Assembly: GCA_963807235.1 (NCBI GenBank)
Contig: CAWEBF010000017.1
Coordinates: 248,001 to 312,000, forward strand
Direction of reading: 5' to 3'
Length of the DNA stretch: 64,000 nt
Origin: CAWEBF01 sp963807235
GTDB taxonomy: Bacteria; Acidobacteriota; Vicinamibacteria; Vicinamibacterales; UBA2999
In this document: positions 37,223-45,413 of the stretch, one piece after another
Numbering within the stretch: position 1 is the first letter of the stretch
Layout: each line of letters begins with the position of its first letter
Translations under genes and position numbers: made by a program
Notes under the pieces: generated by a model
Seen by the model: only the letters and a program-made list of their open reading frames with translations
Told to the model about the DNA's origin: nothing
Database searches by the model: none

Positions 37223-38396
37223 GCAGAACCTGGCGCCCAGCATCGACAACGGTGGCGCCGGTGCCCGACAGGCCTCCGGCCTGCGCGAGTTCCGCGTTTC
37301 CCCCGCCTCGGCCGCCGAACCGGGAAGTAAGCTCCGAGACGATGCCAGCAGCGGAGACATCGGTGCCCGATTGCGCCACCACGATCGACACGGGCTCGTC
37401 GGCGGTCGCCAGCACGACCTGAACCGGGCCTCGGGCGATCAGGCTCGACGCCACCGCGCGTAGACCGCCCGCGTCCCATCCGTCCATCACCGCCGCCACC
37501 ACGGTTGCGGGCCCGTCAACGGAGGCCAGTCCCAGCAGCCGGTCCGCTTCCTGGCCCGCGAGCGCCACCTGGAGCTCGCCGGCGCGCTTGCGCAAGGCCT
37601 TGCCGTCGAGCTGCAAGCGGCGAATGGCGTCTGGCAACTCCGAGGGCAGCACCGACAGCGCGCGCAGCGAGCCGGACACCGCATCGCGCAGCAGACGGAG
37701 CTGGTCGAGCGCGCGCCGGCCACAGACGAAGGAGACGCGCAGCCCGCCTTTCACTTTCTCGGTTCCGGTGACGGCGATGATCCCGACCGCGCCGGTGCGC
37801 GCCACGTGCGTGCCACCACACGCCGAGAGGTCGAAGTCCGCGACCTCGATCAGCCGCAGCTCGCCCTCGCGCTGCGACTCCTTGCGCAACCCGGCCGCCC
37901 GGGCCTCGTCGGCGCTCGCAAAGCGCACGACCACCGGACGGTCCTCCCATACGACGCGATTCGCCTCGTCCACCGCCCGCTCGACGTCCGCGGACGTCAG
38001 CTGCCTGGCCAGGTCGATCGTGCACGTCTCCGCTCCCAGGTGGAAGCTGACCGTCGGGTTGCCGAACAGCCGCTCGAAGGCCGCCGACAAGATGTGCTGC
38101 CCGGTGTGCTGCTGCATGTGGTCGCGCCGCCGCGGAACGTCCACGACGCCGTGCACCAGCGCGCCCGGCTCGAGCGGAGCCGACAGCACGTGGACGATGC
38201 GCTCGCCCTCGTCCAGCACGTCCAGCACCTGCGCGTCGCCCAGCCGGCCGGTATCGAATGGCTGGCCGCCCGAGGTCGGGTAGAAGGCTGTGCGGTCCAG
38301 GATCACACCGGGCTGCCCGCCCGCGTTTGCGGTCTCCGTGACGCGAGCATCGAATTCCAGCGTCTCGGCGTCCAGGTAGTACAGGCGCTCGGTCAT
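37191..38396 (-). CDS. Alanyl-tRNA editing protein (AlaX-type with DHHA1 domain)
   Basis: 401 residues: an AlaRS-like editing domain with zinc ligands H97 and H101 (HTGQH) and C193/H197 (CGGTH), then a DHHA1 domain ending in GGRGGGNAELAQAGG. It hydrolyses Ser- or Gly-tRNA(Ala) in trans; the aminoacylation core of AlaRS is missing. The start overlaps the queC stop (ATGA), placing it third in the queE-queC operon. The last dozen residues (PEAGRRKPGA) are encoded by the heptamer array, so the native C-terminus may have been replaced or extended by the repeat. Confidence 0.85.
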   Translation of the reverse strand: MTERLYYLDAETLEFDARVTETANAGGQPGVILDRTAFYPTSGGQPFDTGRLGDAQVLDVLDEGERIVHVLSAPLEPGALVHGVVDVPRRRDHMQQHTGQHILSAAFERLFGNPTVSFHLGAETCTIDLARQLTSADVERAVDEANRVVWEDRPVVVRFASADEARAAGLRKESQREGELRLIEVADFDLSACGGTHVARTGAVGIIAVTGTEKVKGGLRVSFVCGRRALDQLRLLRDAVSGSLRALSVLPSELPDAIRRLQLDGKALRKRAGELQVALAGQEADRLLGLASVDGPATVVAAVMDGWDAGGLRAVASSLIARGPVQVVLATADEPVSIVVAQSGTDVSAAGIVSELTSRFGGRGGGNAELAQAGGLSGTGATVVDAGRQVLPEAGRRKPGA

Positions 38397-39070
38397 CGGG
38401 CGAGCAAGGGGTCCTTGACCCCCGCGTCCTCGAATCCGGCCGCCCGCAGCACGCAGCTGTCGCAGCGGCGGCAGGGCCGGCCGTCTGGCAGCGGGTCGTA
38501 GCAGCTGTGCGTCAACCCGTAGTCGAGGCCGAGGCCCACGCCGGTCGTGATGATCTGAGCCTTGGTCATCTGAATGAGCGGCGTGTGGACCACGTAACGC
38601 GTCCCCCCCACGCCCGCAGCCGTCGCCACCGACGCCAGCGCCTCGAACGCGGCGATGAACGCCGGACGGCAGTCGGGGTATCCGGAATAGTCGCGCGCGT
38701 TCACACCGATGAAGATGTCGCGGGCGCCCAGCACTTCCGCCCATCCCAGCGCCAGCGCCAGGAACACGGTGTTGCGGGCAGGGACGTAGGTGGACGGGAT
38801 CTCGTCCTGGTCGATCGCGCGGTCCTTGGGCACGGGTAGCGCGCTCGTCAGTGAGGAGCCGCCGAACGTGGACAGATCGACGTCGATCTCCACGTGCCGG
38901 GACGCGCTCAGGGAGCGTGCCACGGCCCGGGCCGCCTCGACCTCCACAGCGTGGCGCTGACCGTAGCGCACGGTCAATGCATGCAGCGCAAATCCCTGTT
39001 GCCGCGCCAGCGCGGCGGTGGTGTACGAATCCAGGCCCCCGCTCAGTAGAACAACGGCGTCAGACGCCAC
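38393..39070 (-). CDS. queC: 7-cyano-7-deazaguanine synthase QueC
   Basis: 225 residues; converts CDG to preQ0 with ATP and ammonia on the queuosine path. N-terminal PP-loop LLSGGLDS, the STYVPARNTVFL region and the C-terminal zinc cysteines (CYDP, PCRRCDSC). It overlaps queE by 11 bases, so QueE product passes to QueC in the same operon. Other queuosine genes (queD, queF, tgt) are not in the window. Confidence 0.93.
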   Translation of the reverse strand: MASDAVVLLSGGLDSYTTAALARQQGFALHALTVRYGQRHAVEVEAARAVARSLSASRHVEIDVDLSTFGGSSLTSALPVPKDRAIDQDEIPSTYVPARNTVFLALALGWAEVLGARDIFIGVNARDYSGYPDCRPAFIAAFEALASVATAAGVGGTRYVVHTPLIQMTKAQIITTGVGLGLDYGLTHSCYDPLPDGRPCRRCDSCVLRAAGFEDAGVKDPLLAR

Positions 39071-39701
39071 GCGTGGCTGGATCCCAGATGTACTTGTGCA
39101 ACTGCACTTGAACGCGCACCGGCAGCCCGTCCTGGAGCACCCATTCCGAGAGCTGGCGCAGGTTCATCACGTCGTGGACCGGCGAGAAGTGGACGGCCGC
39201 CGCCCGTGCCGCGAGGTCGTGGCGGCGCACGACGTCTCTGGCGAAGTCGTAATCCGCCCGATCCTTGATCACGAACTTCACCTCGTCGTGCGGGCGAAGC
39301 CGATCCAGGTTGCCCCAGTCCATGCGCTGGGCTTCCCCGCTGCCGGGGCACTTCACGTCGAGGATGGTCACGACGCTTTCGGGCACACGCTCGGTGCTGC
39401 GGTGTCCTCCGGTCTCGAGCAGCACCTGCTTGCCCCGCGCCAGCAGTCCGTCGATGAGCGGATACACCCCCTCCTGCAACAGGGGCTCGCCTCCGGTAAC
39501 CTCGACCAGCGAACAGCCGAAGCGGTCAACCTCGGCCAGGACGTCGTCTACCGGGCGTTTCGTTCCTTCGTGGAACGCGTACGGCGTGTCGCACCAGGAG
39601 CACCGGAGGTCGCAGGCCGTCAGGCGGACGAACACGCACGGCCGGCCGGCGAAGCTGGACTCGCCCTGCACCGAATAGAAGATCTCGTTGATCGTCAGCA
39701 A
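39060..39701 (-). CDS. queE: 7-carboxy-7-deazaguanine synthase QueE
   Basis: About 213 residues; radical SAM enzyme making CDG. N-terminal INEIFYSVQGES, the cluster motif CDLRCSWC (CX3CX2C spacing), then VTGGEPLLQ. I place the start at the TTG at 39701, behind GAGGGG, because the family begins just before INEIF; upstream frame to 39821 is not conserved-looking. The spacing between GAGGGG and TTG is tight, so the next CTG could be used. The promoter must lie close to the divergent DUF72 gene. Confidence 0.88.
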   Translation of the reverse strand: MLTINEIFYSVQGESSFAGRPCVFVRLTACDLRCSWCDTPYAFHEGTKRPVDDVLAEVDRFGCSLVEVTGGEPLLQEGVYPLIDGLLARGKQVLLETGGHRSTERVPESVVTILDVKCPGSGEAQRMDWGNLDRLRPHDEVKFVIKDRADYDFARDVVRRHDLAARAAAVHFSPVHDVMNLRQLSEWVLQDGLPVRVQVQLHKYIWDPATRGV

Positions 39702-39733
39702 CCCCTCTATTATCGATGAAGGACCTCGCGCCC

Positions 39734-40735
39734 ATGACGCTTCGCATCGGCACCTCGGGCTGGAGCTACCCCACGGGCCGCGGCACGTGGAACGGCAGGT
39801 TCTACCCCGCCGGCCGCTCAAAACGAGCGGGCACCGCGGGGTTCGACGAGCTGCGTTTCTACGCCGAGCACTTCGACACGGTCGAGGTGAATTCGTCGTT
39901 CTACGGAACGCCCCGGCCCGAGGTCACGCGCGGCTGGGCGGACCGCACGCCGCCGGGCTTCGAGTTCTCGGTGAAGCTCTACCAGAAATTCACGCACCCG
40001 AAGATGTTCCGTGACCGGGCGCTGAAAGCGGCGCCAGGTTCCACGGGCAACCTGCTGGATCTGCTGGCCCAGGTCACCCAGAGCGACATCGACGAGGTCC
40101 GTGCCGCCCTCGAGCCGCTGGCATCGGCCGGAAAGCTGGGGGCGCTGCTGGCGCAGTTTCCAGCCAGCTTCAAGGCCTCGCCGCAGTCGCACGACTACCT
40201 GACGACGCTGCTCCGCGCGTTCGCCGACTACCGGGTGGCCGTGGAGCTTCGCCACAAGACCTGGAGCGACCAGCTGGCCGACACGCTGTCGCTCCTCAAC
40301 GCGCACAACGCCGCGTTCGTGCAGATCGACGAGCCGAAGTTCCGCTTGTCGATCGAGCAGAACTACCTGCCGAACGTCACGAGCTTCTACTACATGCGCC
40401 TCCACGGACGGAACGCCGCGAACTGGTGGCACCACAAGAAGGCCGAGGACCGGTACGACTACCTGTATTCGGTGGAGGAGCTGCGGGAGTTCAGCGACAT
40501 CGCGGGCGCCGCGCAGGCCCTGGTGAGAAAGTCATATCTCTACGCCAATAACCACTTCGCCTCGAAGTCGGTGGTGAACGCGGTGATGCTGAAAGCGCAG
40601 CTTGGCCAGCCGATCGAGGGGGAGTATCCGGACACCCTCATCGAGCAGTACCCCGAGATCCGCGCGCTGGCGGCGGCGGGATCGGTCACGCCGGCCGCCG
40701 TGCCGCACGGCTCGGCCTCCGAGCGGCTGTTCTGA
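39734..40735 (+). CDS. DUF72 family protein (YecE-like)
   Basis: 333 residues with the TIM-barrel DUF72 signature: LRIGTSGWSYP at the start, VEVNSSFYGTP, FEFSVKLYQKFTH, VAVELRHKTW and YMRLHGRN. No reaction is established for this widespread family. ATG 39734 has AAGGA upstream and fits the family start; ATG 39716 is possible. Divergent from queE. Confidence 0.85.
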   Translation: MTLRIGTSGWSYPTGRGTWNGRFYPAGRSKRAGTAGFDELRFYAEHFDTVEVNSSFYGTPRPEVTRGWADRTPPGFEFSVKLYQKFTHPKMFRDRALKAAPGSTGNLLDLLAQVTQSDIDEVRAALEPLASAGKLGALLAQFPASFKASPQSHDYLTTLLRAFADYRVAVELRHKTWSDQLADTLSLLNAHNAAFVQIDEPKFRLSIEQNYLPNVTSFYYMRLHGRNAANWWHHKKAEDRYDYLYSVEELREFSDIAGAAQALVRKSYLYANNHFASKSVVNAVMLKAQLGQPIEGEYPDTLIEQYPEIRALAAAGSVTPAAVPHGSASERLF

Positions 40736-40742
40736 CCTAGGG

Positions 40743-41747
40743 ATGGTCCGATTAAGCCCCGTGACGTTTCCCGCCTCGGCCGGCACGCGCCAGGTCGCCG
40801 GCCTTCGGCCCTTCCGCCCCACAGGGTTTCGCGTGGACGCCGAGCGCCTGGGCCGCCACGTGATCGTCCACAACTACGGCCACGGCGGGTGCGGCGTCAC
40901 GCTGTCGTGGGGCACGGCGGCACGCGCCGTGGACCTGGCGTGTCGGGACGCGCCGCGCCAGGCGGCGGTGCTTGGCGCGGGCGCCGTCGGGCTCGCCACC
41001 GCCAGGCTGCTGCAGGAGCGTGGGCTCGACGTCACCGTCTACGCGAGAGACCTGCCGCCGCACACGACCTCGGACGTCGCGGGCGCCCTGTGGTCGCCCG
41101 TAACGCTGGTTGACGAGGGACGGCCGGCGGCCACATTCGTGCGGGAGCTCGCGGAGGCCTCGCGCCTGTCGCACCAGCGGTTCGAGCGCATGGTGGGCGA
41201 GCAGTACGGCGTCCGGTGGGTGACGTTCTACCTGATCGGAGACAGCGCGGCGCCGCCGGTTTCGTGGGAATGGGCCGCCACGCCCGAACTCTTCCCTTCG
41301 GTCACGCTGGGACCCGGCGAGCATCCGTTCCCGAGCGCGTTCGCGCACCGATATCGGCTGATGCTCATCGAGCCGGCGATCTACCTGGCGGCGATGGTCA
41401 CGGACGTGCGCGCCGCGGGAGGGCGGATCGTCGTCGCGGACCTGTCACGCGCGGATGTGGGAGCACTGGAGGAACCGGTGATCCTCAACTGCACCGGTCT
41501 GGGCTCGGCCCAGTTGTTCGGCGACGCCGACCTGGTGCCGATCAAGGGACAGCTGACCATCCTGGAACCGCAGCCCGACGTGGACTACGCGGTCAAGTCC
41601 ACGATGGAGGACCTGTACATGTTCTCGCGACGGGACGGCGTGGTGCTGGGCGGCAGCCATCAGCGAGGTGTGTGGACGCTCGAGCCGGATCCCCAGGAAG
41701 CCGAGAGGATCCTGTCGTCGCAACGGAAACTATTCGGCCGGATGTGA
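40743..41747 (+). CDS. FAD-dependent D-amino-acid-oxidase-like protein, circularly permuted
   Basis: 334 residues. In classical D-amino-acid oxidase the FAD-binding GxGxxG is N-terminal and the segments GFRPxRP and NYGHGGxGxTLxWG are C-terminal. Here the order is reversed: LRPFRP (21-26) and NYGHGG (44-49) come first, then the dinucleotide motif GAGAVG (78-83), TTSDVAGALWSP, VILNCTGLG and LGGSHQ at the end. The protein stops exactly where the moved segment would begin. The residues expected for substrate carboxylate binding (Arg in LRPFRP, Tyr in DLYMF) are kept, so oxidase activity is plausible. Start ATG lies just after the DUF72 stop. Confidence 0.78.
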   Translation: MVRLSPVTFPASAGTRQVAGLRPFRPTGFRVDAERLGRHVIVHNYGHGGCGVTLSWGTAARAVDLACRDAPRQAAVLGAGAVGLATARLLQERGLDVTVYARDLPPHTTSDVAGALWSPVTLVDEGRPAATFVRELAEASRLSHQRFERMVGEQYGVRWVTFYLIGDSAAPPVSWEWAATPELFPSVTLGPGEHPFPSAFAHRYRLMLIEPAIYLAAMVTDVRAAGGRIVVADLSRADVGALEEPVILNCTGLGSAQLFGDADLVPIKGQLTILEPQPDVDYAVKSTMEDLYMFSRRDGVVLGGSHQRGVWTLEPDPQEAERILSSQRKLFGRM

Positions 41748-41749
41748 GT

Positions 41750-42313
41750 TCAGGCGCCGATTACCCAACCCGCCCAGCTCGTGCCGGCCGGCTCGTAGTA
41801 GGCGTGAATCACGCGGTGCAGGGGCACTTCCGCGCGGTTGGCCGTGGTCCCTATCCGTTCGACGTTGAAGTATCCGATGATGAGATGCGGGCGCAGGCGG
41901 CGCTCCACCGAGCGCTGAATCTGCAGGAGCACCTTCGCCAGTCGGACGCCGCCAAACGGCTGCCCAAGGAAGAACACGGTGGTGTCGTCCGGCACCTTGT
42001 AGTTGGCTGCGTCGGAATGCACGATCTCCCAACCCGTGTAGCCGCTCATGTTTTCGCGGCCGGCCGCCACCAGCGATGCCGCCGGCTCCACGCCGATCAC
42101 GCGGCTGAACCCGGCGCGCCGCGCCGCGATCAGCACACGCCCCACGCCGCAGCCGTAGTCCACCAGCGCGGAGCGACGGACCTCCGCCGGAATGGAGTGC
42201 ATCATCGCGCGCAGCGCCAGGTACGGCACCGCGGGGATGTCGTCGATGTCCGTGGAGGGGTAGACGAACCGGCGACTCGTGTCGGCGGTCGGCGTCGGGG
42301 GTACAGGCACCAT
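41750..42313 (-). CDS. Class I SAM-dependent methyltransferase
   Basis: 187 residues with motif I VDYGCGVGRVL, acidic motif GVEPAAS and HSDAANYKV, a Rossmann methyltransferase. The size and lack of extra domains fit a small-molecule or protein methyltransferase; substrate unknown. Convergent with the oxidase gene, two bases between the stops. Confidence 0.78.
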   Translation of the reverse strand: MVPVPPTPTADTSRRFVYPSTDIDDIPAVPYLALRAMMHSIPAEVRRSALVDYGCGVGRVLIAARRAGFSRVIGVEPAASLVAAGRENMSGYTGWEIVHSDAANYKVPDDTTVFFLGQPFGGVRLAKVLLQIQRSVERRLRPHLIIGYFNVERIGTTANRAEVPLHRVIHAYYEPAGTSWAGWVIGA

Positions 42314-42429
42314 GCCTCGTAAAAACGCACGCTAACACGGGACATCGCCTGGCAAAGCTCGAGCGTCGCGAAAAAACCTGCTGATGAGTCGGAGTGCGCC
42401 CTCGATTGTCGAGCCGGTTCCGGACGGCC

Positions 42430-42460
42430 CACGAACTACGAACTACGAACTACGAACCAA
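42430..42460. repeat. Heptanucleotide array (YACGAAC), 4.4 copies
   Basis: cacgaac then three exact tacgaac units, three bases after the TAA stop of the peptidyl-prolyl isomerase gene on the minus strand. Same unit as the array at 23323, some 19 kb away. Confidence 0.85.
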
Positions 42461-42463
42461 GGC

Positions 42464-43084
42464 TTAAGGAATCACGGTCACGCGCTTGATGACGTCGGCG
42501 ACCTGCGTGGTGCGCACGATCTCCATGCCGGAAATGATCTTGCCGATGACGTTGTACTTGCCGTCCAGCTCGTGCGCCTCGCGCAGCGTGACGTACATGA
42601 TGCTGTCGCTGCGCCGGGCATCGCCATCGTGCGCCAGCGCCACCGCCCCGACGACGTGCGTGCGCTTGGGGCTGGCTTCCAGTTCACCGATGATCTTGAA
42701 GCTGCCGCCCGTGTTCCAGAGGTCCTTCTTCGAGAGGTCCCGCGACAGCGGGTCGCCGAACTGGACCACGAATCCGGGCGCCACCCGGCTGATGCGTTGA
42801 CCGTTGTAGAAGTTGCGCTTCACGAGCGCCAGGATGTGCTCCACGCTCTTGGGTGCTTCCTCCGGATACGTCTCGAAGGTGAAGCTGCCGCGAGCGGTCG
42901 TCACCGTGACGAGCGGGCCCGCGCCGGGCGACCGCTTCAGCGTGGCCGGCGCCGGCGCCGCCGCTGTACCGCGTGCCGGAGCGGTGGCACGGCCGGTCCC
43001 GGTCCCGCTGGGGGCCTGCCCGAACGAGGAACCAGAGGTCCATACGAGCATCATCACCGCCACCGAACACGCAGTCCGCTTCAT
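42464..43084 (-). CDS. Exported cyclophilin-type peptidyl-prolyl isomerase
   Basis: 206 residues: signal peptide, Pro/Ala-rich spacer, then a short cyclophilin domain (TARGSFTFETYPEEAPKSVE, YNGQRISRVAPGFVVQFGD, SIMYVTL, YNVIGKIISGMEIV). The catalytic arginine is the R of RVAPGF. It should assist folding of exported proteins. Start overlaps the nth stop by ATGA. Confidence 0.87.
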   Translation of the reverse strand: MKRTACSVAVMMLVWTSGSSFGQAPSGTGTGRATAPARGTAAAPAPATLKRSPGAGPLVTVTTARGSFTFETYPEEAPKSVEHILALVKRNFYNGQRISRVAPGFVVQFGDPLSRDLSKKDLWNTGGSFKIIGELEASPKRTHVVGAVALAHDGDARRSDSIMYVTLREAHELDGKYNVIGKIISGMEIVRTTQVADVIKRVTVIP

Positions 43085-43719
43085 CGCTTCCTCCTAGCCA
43101 CACCAATTCTTGGACAATCGGCCGCGATCACGCAATCACCGCAGCGCGGGTAGACCGGCCGGCACACGTTCTGGCCCCAGGTCACCAGGTACAGGTTGAT
43201 GTAGGGCCACCACCGCTGGTTGGTCGCCTTGTAGAGCGCCTGCTCGGTCTCGTCGGGCAGCGACGTCCTGACCCAGCCCATCCGGTTCGAGATGCGATGC
43301 ACGTGGGTGTCCACGCAGATGTTCTGCCTGCTCGCGAAGGCGAGGATCAGCACCAGGTTCGCCGTCTTTCTGCCGACACCCGGCAACAGAAGCAGCTCCT
43401 CCATGGTGCCGGGCACCCGCCCGCCGAATCGGGACATCAGCAGCTGGCAGCAGGCCTTCACGTGTTCGGCCTTGTTGCGGTAGAAGCTGACGGGGTAAAT
43501 CAGCTTCTCGATTTCCTTGACCGACAGCCTGGCCATCGTGCGCGGCGTGCGAGCCCTTGCGAAGAGGCGCGTGGAGGCCGCGTGCGTCGTCGCGTCCTGC
43601 GTGCGGGCCGAGAGCAGCGTGGCGATCAGGATCTGGAACGGGTCCTCCTGCTGGCTCTCGGAGATCTTCTCGACGGCGGGCAGCTCCATCCCCGTGATCG
43701 CCCGCGCAAGGGTCCGCAT
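43081..43719 (-). CDS. nth: Endonuclease III
   Basis: 212 residues; DNA glycosylase/AP lyase for oxidised pyrimidines. Helix-hairpin-helix LLPGVGRKTANL with the catalytic lysine, aspartate in CVDTHVHR, and a C-terminal [4Fe-4S] loop C-x6-C-x2-C-x5-C (CRPVYPRCGDCVIAADC). I start it at the ATG at 43719; the frame remains open to 43788 but those residues come from a heptamer array and are not family-like. Confidence 0.9.
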   Translation of the reverse strand: MRTLARAITGMELPAVEKISESQQEDPFQILIATLLSARTQDATTHAASTRLFARARTPRTMARLSVKEIEKLIYPVSFYRNKAEHVKACCQLLMSRFGGRVPGTMEELLLLPGVGRKTANLVLILAFASRQNICVDTHVHRISNRMGWVRTSLPDETEQALYKATNQRWWPYINLYLVTWGQNVCRPVYPRCGDCVIAADCPRIGVARRKR

Positions 43720-43771
43720 GGTACGACTCACAAGTCGTTCGTTGACTCTGTGAGACCTCATTGCTCGATGC

Positions 43772-43806
43772 GTCAATTCACAATTCACAAGTCACAAGTC
43801 ACAAAG
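43772..43806. repeat. Heptanucleotide array (CACAAKT), left arm of an inverted pair
   Basis: gtcaatt, cacaatt, cacaagt, cacaagt, cacaaag. It is complementary to the array at 43841, so the transcript could form a long hairpin between the dehydrogenase and nth genes. Confidence 0.8.
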
Positions 43807-43840
43807 AAGGCCGGAACTGCAGCTCCGTGTCCTATCTGGT

Positions 43841-43868
43841 TTGTGAATTGTGAATTGTGAATTGTGCA
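43841..43868. repeat. Heptanucleotide array (TTGTGAA), right arm of an inverted pair
   Basis: Three exact ttgtgaa units plus ttgtgca, six bases from the dehydrogenase stop codon. About 14 bp pair with the left arm across a 50-base spacer. Confidence 0.8.
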
Positions 43869-43874
43869 TTATCA

Positions 43875-44819
43875 CTATCCAACTGGGGTCAAGGGCGGTT
43901 TCCCTGACACGACCGCAACGACATTCTTCGCCGCCAGGTCGGCCATGGCCGTGCGGGTTTCGGTGGTGGCGCTGCCCAGGTGCGGCACCAGGACCACGTT
44001 GTCGAAGCCCAGGAGCTCCGGATGGACCCTGGGCTCGTCTTCGTAGACGTCGAGGCCGGCGCCCGCAATCAGGCGGTTCTTGAGCGCCCACGCCAGCGCC
44101 GCTTCGTCCACGATGGGCCCGCGCGACGCGTTCACCAGGTAGGCGCTGCGCTTCATGCGCGCCAGCGCGGGCTGGTCGATCAGGTGCCTGGTGTCTGGTG
44201 TCAGCGGGCAGTGCAGCGACACGACGTCCGAGCTGGAGAGCAGCCGGTCGAGCGGCATCGCCTCGGCGGGCTCGCCTTCGGTGGGCACGCCGCGCGTGTA
44301 GGCCACGCGCATGCCGAATGCGCGTGCGCGCGCGGCCACGGCGCGGCCGATCCGCCCCAGGCCGACGATGCCAATCTGCTTTCCGCGCAGATCCGATCCC
44401 AGCATGAAGTCGAACGCGAAGCCCTTCCAGCCCCCGCGCCGCACGAGCCGGTCGCCCTCCACGATCCGGCGCGTCAGGCCCAGCACAATCGACCACGTAA
44501 GGTCGGCCGTCGCCTCGGTCAGCACGTCGGGGGTGTTGGTGACGACCACCCCGCGCGCCCGCGCCGCGGCCACGTCGATGTTGTTGTAGCCCACGGCCAC
44601 CGTGGCCACGATTCGCAGATCCGATCCGGCTTGGAGCACGGTGGCGTCCACCGGGTCGGTGAACATCGTGACGAGCGCCTGCTTGCCCGGTACAAGTTCG
44701 GCCAGGGCTTCGCGCGTCAGCGGGTCACCTTCGTACAGAGCGACCTCGCACGCCTCCTCGAGTCGAGCCATTGCACGGGCAGGCAGCCGGCGAGTCACGA
44801 GCACTGTCGGGCGTGTCAC
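43875..44819 (-). CDS. D-2-hydroxyacid dehydrogenase (glyoxylate/hydroxypyruvate reductase-like)
   Basis: 314 residues. NAD(P)-binding GLGRIG in the middle, catalytic Arg in VNASRG, Glu in YEDEP and His in VPHLGSAT, the standard triad of the family. Likely reduces glyoxylate, hydroxypyruvate or a related 2-oxoacid. It lies downstream of the BMC locus on the same strand, separated by 80 bases filled with two heptamer arrays; a role with the BMC (lactaldehyde-derived 2-hydroxyacids) is possible but only by position. Confidence 0.87.
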   Translation of the reverse strand: MTRPTVLVTRRLPARAMARLEEACEVALYEGDPLTREALAELVPGKQALVTMFTDPVDATVLQAGSDLRIVATVAVGYNNIDVAAARARGVVVTNTPDVLTEATADLTWSIVLGLTRRIVEGDRLVRRGGWKGFAFDFMLGSDLRGKQIGIVGLGRIGRAVAARARAFGMRVAYTRGVPTEGEPAEAMPLDRLLSSSDVVSLHCPLTPDTRHLIDQPALARMKRSAYLVNASRGPIVDEAALAWALKNRLIAGAGLDVYEDEPRVHPELLGFDNVVLVPHLGSATTETRTAMADLAAKNVVAVVSGKPPLTPVG

Positions 44820-44827
44820 TGGCGATT

Positions 44828-44857
44828 GGCTCTAGGCTCTGGGCTCTAGGCTCTGGG
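44828..44857. repeat. Heptanucleotide array (GGCTCTR), 4 copies
   Basis: Exact alternation of ggctcta and ggctctg, just upstream of the dehydrogenase start. One base different from the GGCTCCR unit. Confidence 0.82.
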
Positions 44858-44861
44858 AAGA

Positions 44862-44890
44862 ACTGGAGACCGGAGACCGGAGACTGGAGA
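44862..44890. repeat. Heptanucleotide array (ACYGGAG), 4 copies
   Basis: actggag, accggag, accggag, actggag; eight bases past the stop of the small cysteine protein of the BMC locus. Confidence 0.82.
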
Positions 44891-44898
44891 CCTCCGAT

Positions 44899-45135
44899 TC
44901 AATGTCCGTACGATTTGCAATAGCCGCAATGATTGCACTGCACGGCCGGCTCGATGAGGCACGGACCGTCCGCGTCCATCCCGGTGGGCAGCACGAACTG
45001 TGCGTGACTCAGGTGTGCGCGCAAGAGCGCCATCGGCTGACCGGGGCCGGCCTCGGCTCGCGGCTCCACCGGCCGCATGCCCGCATGGCGCGTGATGGCG
45101 TCGCGTACGAGCGCCCGCAGCTCCTGTTCCGTCAT
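44899..45135 (-). CDS. Small BMC-locus protein with N-terminal encapsulation-peptide-like helix and four-cysteine site
   Basis: 78 residues. The first 18 residues (TEQELRALVRDAITRHA) form an amphipathic helix like the targeting peptides that dock cargo to BMC shells; a Pro/Gly-rich linker follows. The C-terminal part holds C59-x7-C67-x2-C70-x2-C73 (CNHCGYC) and ends in SYGH, suggesting a metal or Fe-S site. It overlaps the neighbouring BMC-P gene (ATGA). I do not recognise a named family. The layout, a targeting helix plus a metal module, fits a lumen protein of the compartment. Confidence 0.7.
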   Translation of the reverse strand: MTEQELRALVRDAITRHAGMRPVEPRAEAGPGQPMALLRAHLSHAQFVLPTGMDADGPCLIEPAVQCNHCGYCKSYGH

Positions 45136-45404
45136 TCGTGCACGTCCACGCTGTCCACGATGCCGATGATGGCCGCATCCACCGGAGCGCCCTTCTTCCC
45201 CAGCGCCTCGCCGGCGGCGCGCCCTTCGAGCACGATCAGCACGCGCTCGGTCACGCCCGCTCCCACCGAGTCTACGGCAAGCAGCGTGGCGCCGCGCGGC
45301 GTGTCGTCGAGACCGACCGGCTGCACAAGGAGGAGCTTGGCGCCTTCGAAGGCGCGGTGCTTCTGTGTGGCGACCACGGTCCCGACCACTCGAGCCAACA
45401 CCAT
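45132..45404 (-). CDS. BMC-P shell protein (EutN/CcmL family), copy 3
   Basis: 90 residues. Pentameric vertex protein of a bacterial microcompartment: start MVLARVVGTVVAT, central LLAVDSVGAGVTERVLIV and end AIIGIVDSVDV are family signatures. Third of three consecutive BMC-P genes; the paralogs are divergent enough to be distinct vertex types. Confidence 0.93.
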   Translation of the reverse strand: MVLARVVGTVVATQKHRAFEGAKLLLVQPVGLDDTPRGATLLAVDSVGAGVTERVLIVLEGRAAGEALGKKGAPVDAAIIGIVDSVDVHE

Positions 45405-45413
45405 GGTCCGTCT

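Noticed and set aside
43720..43788. N-terminal extension of endonuclease III
   Set aside because: Its first codons lie in a heptamer array and match no part of the family; the ATG at 43719 is preferred.
43772..44890. Heptamer arrays as a CRISPR array
   Set aside because: Period is 7 bp with no spacers; no cas genes in the window.
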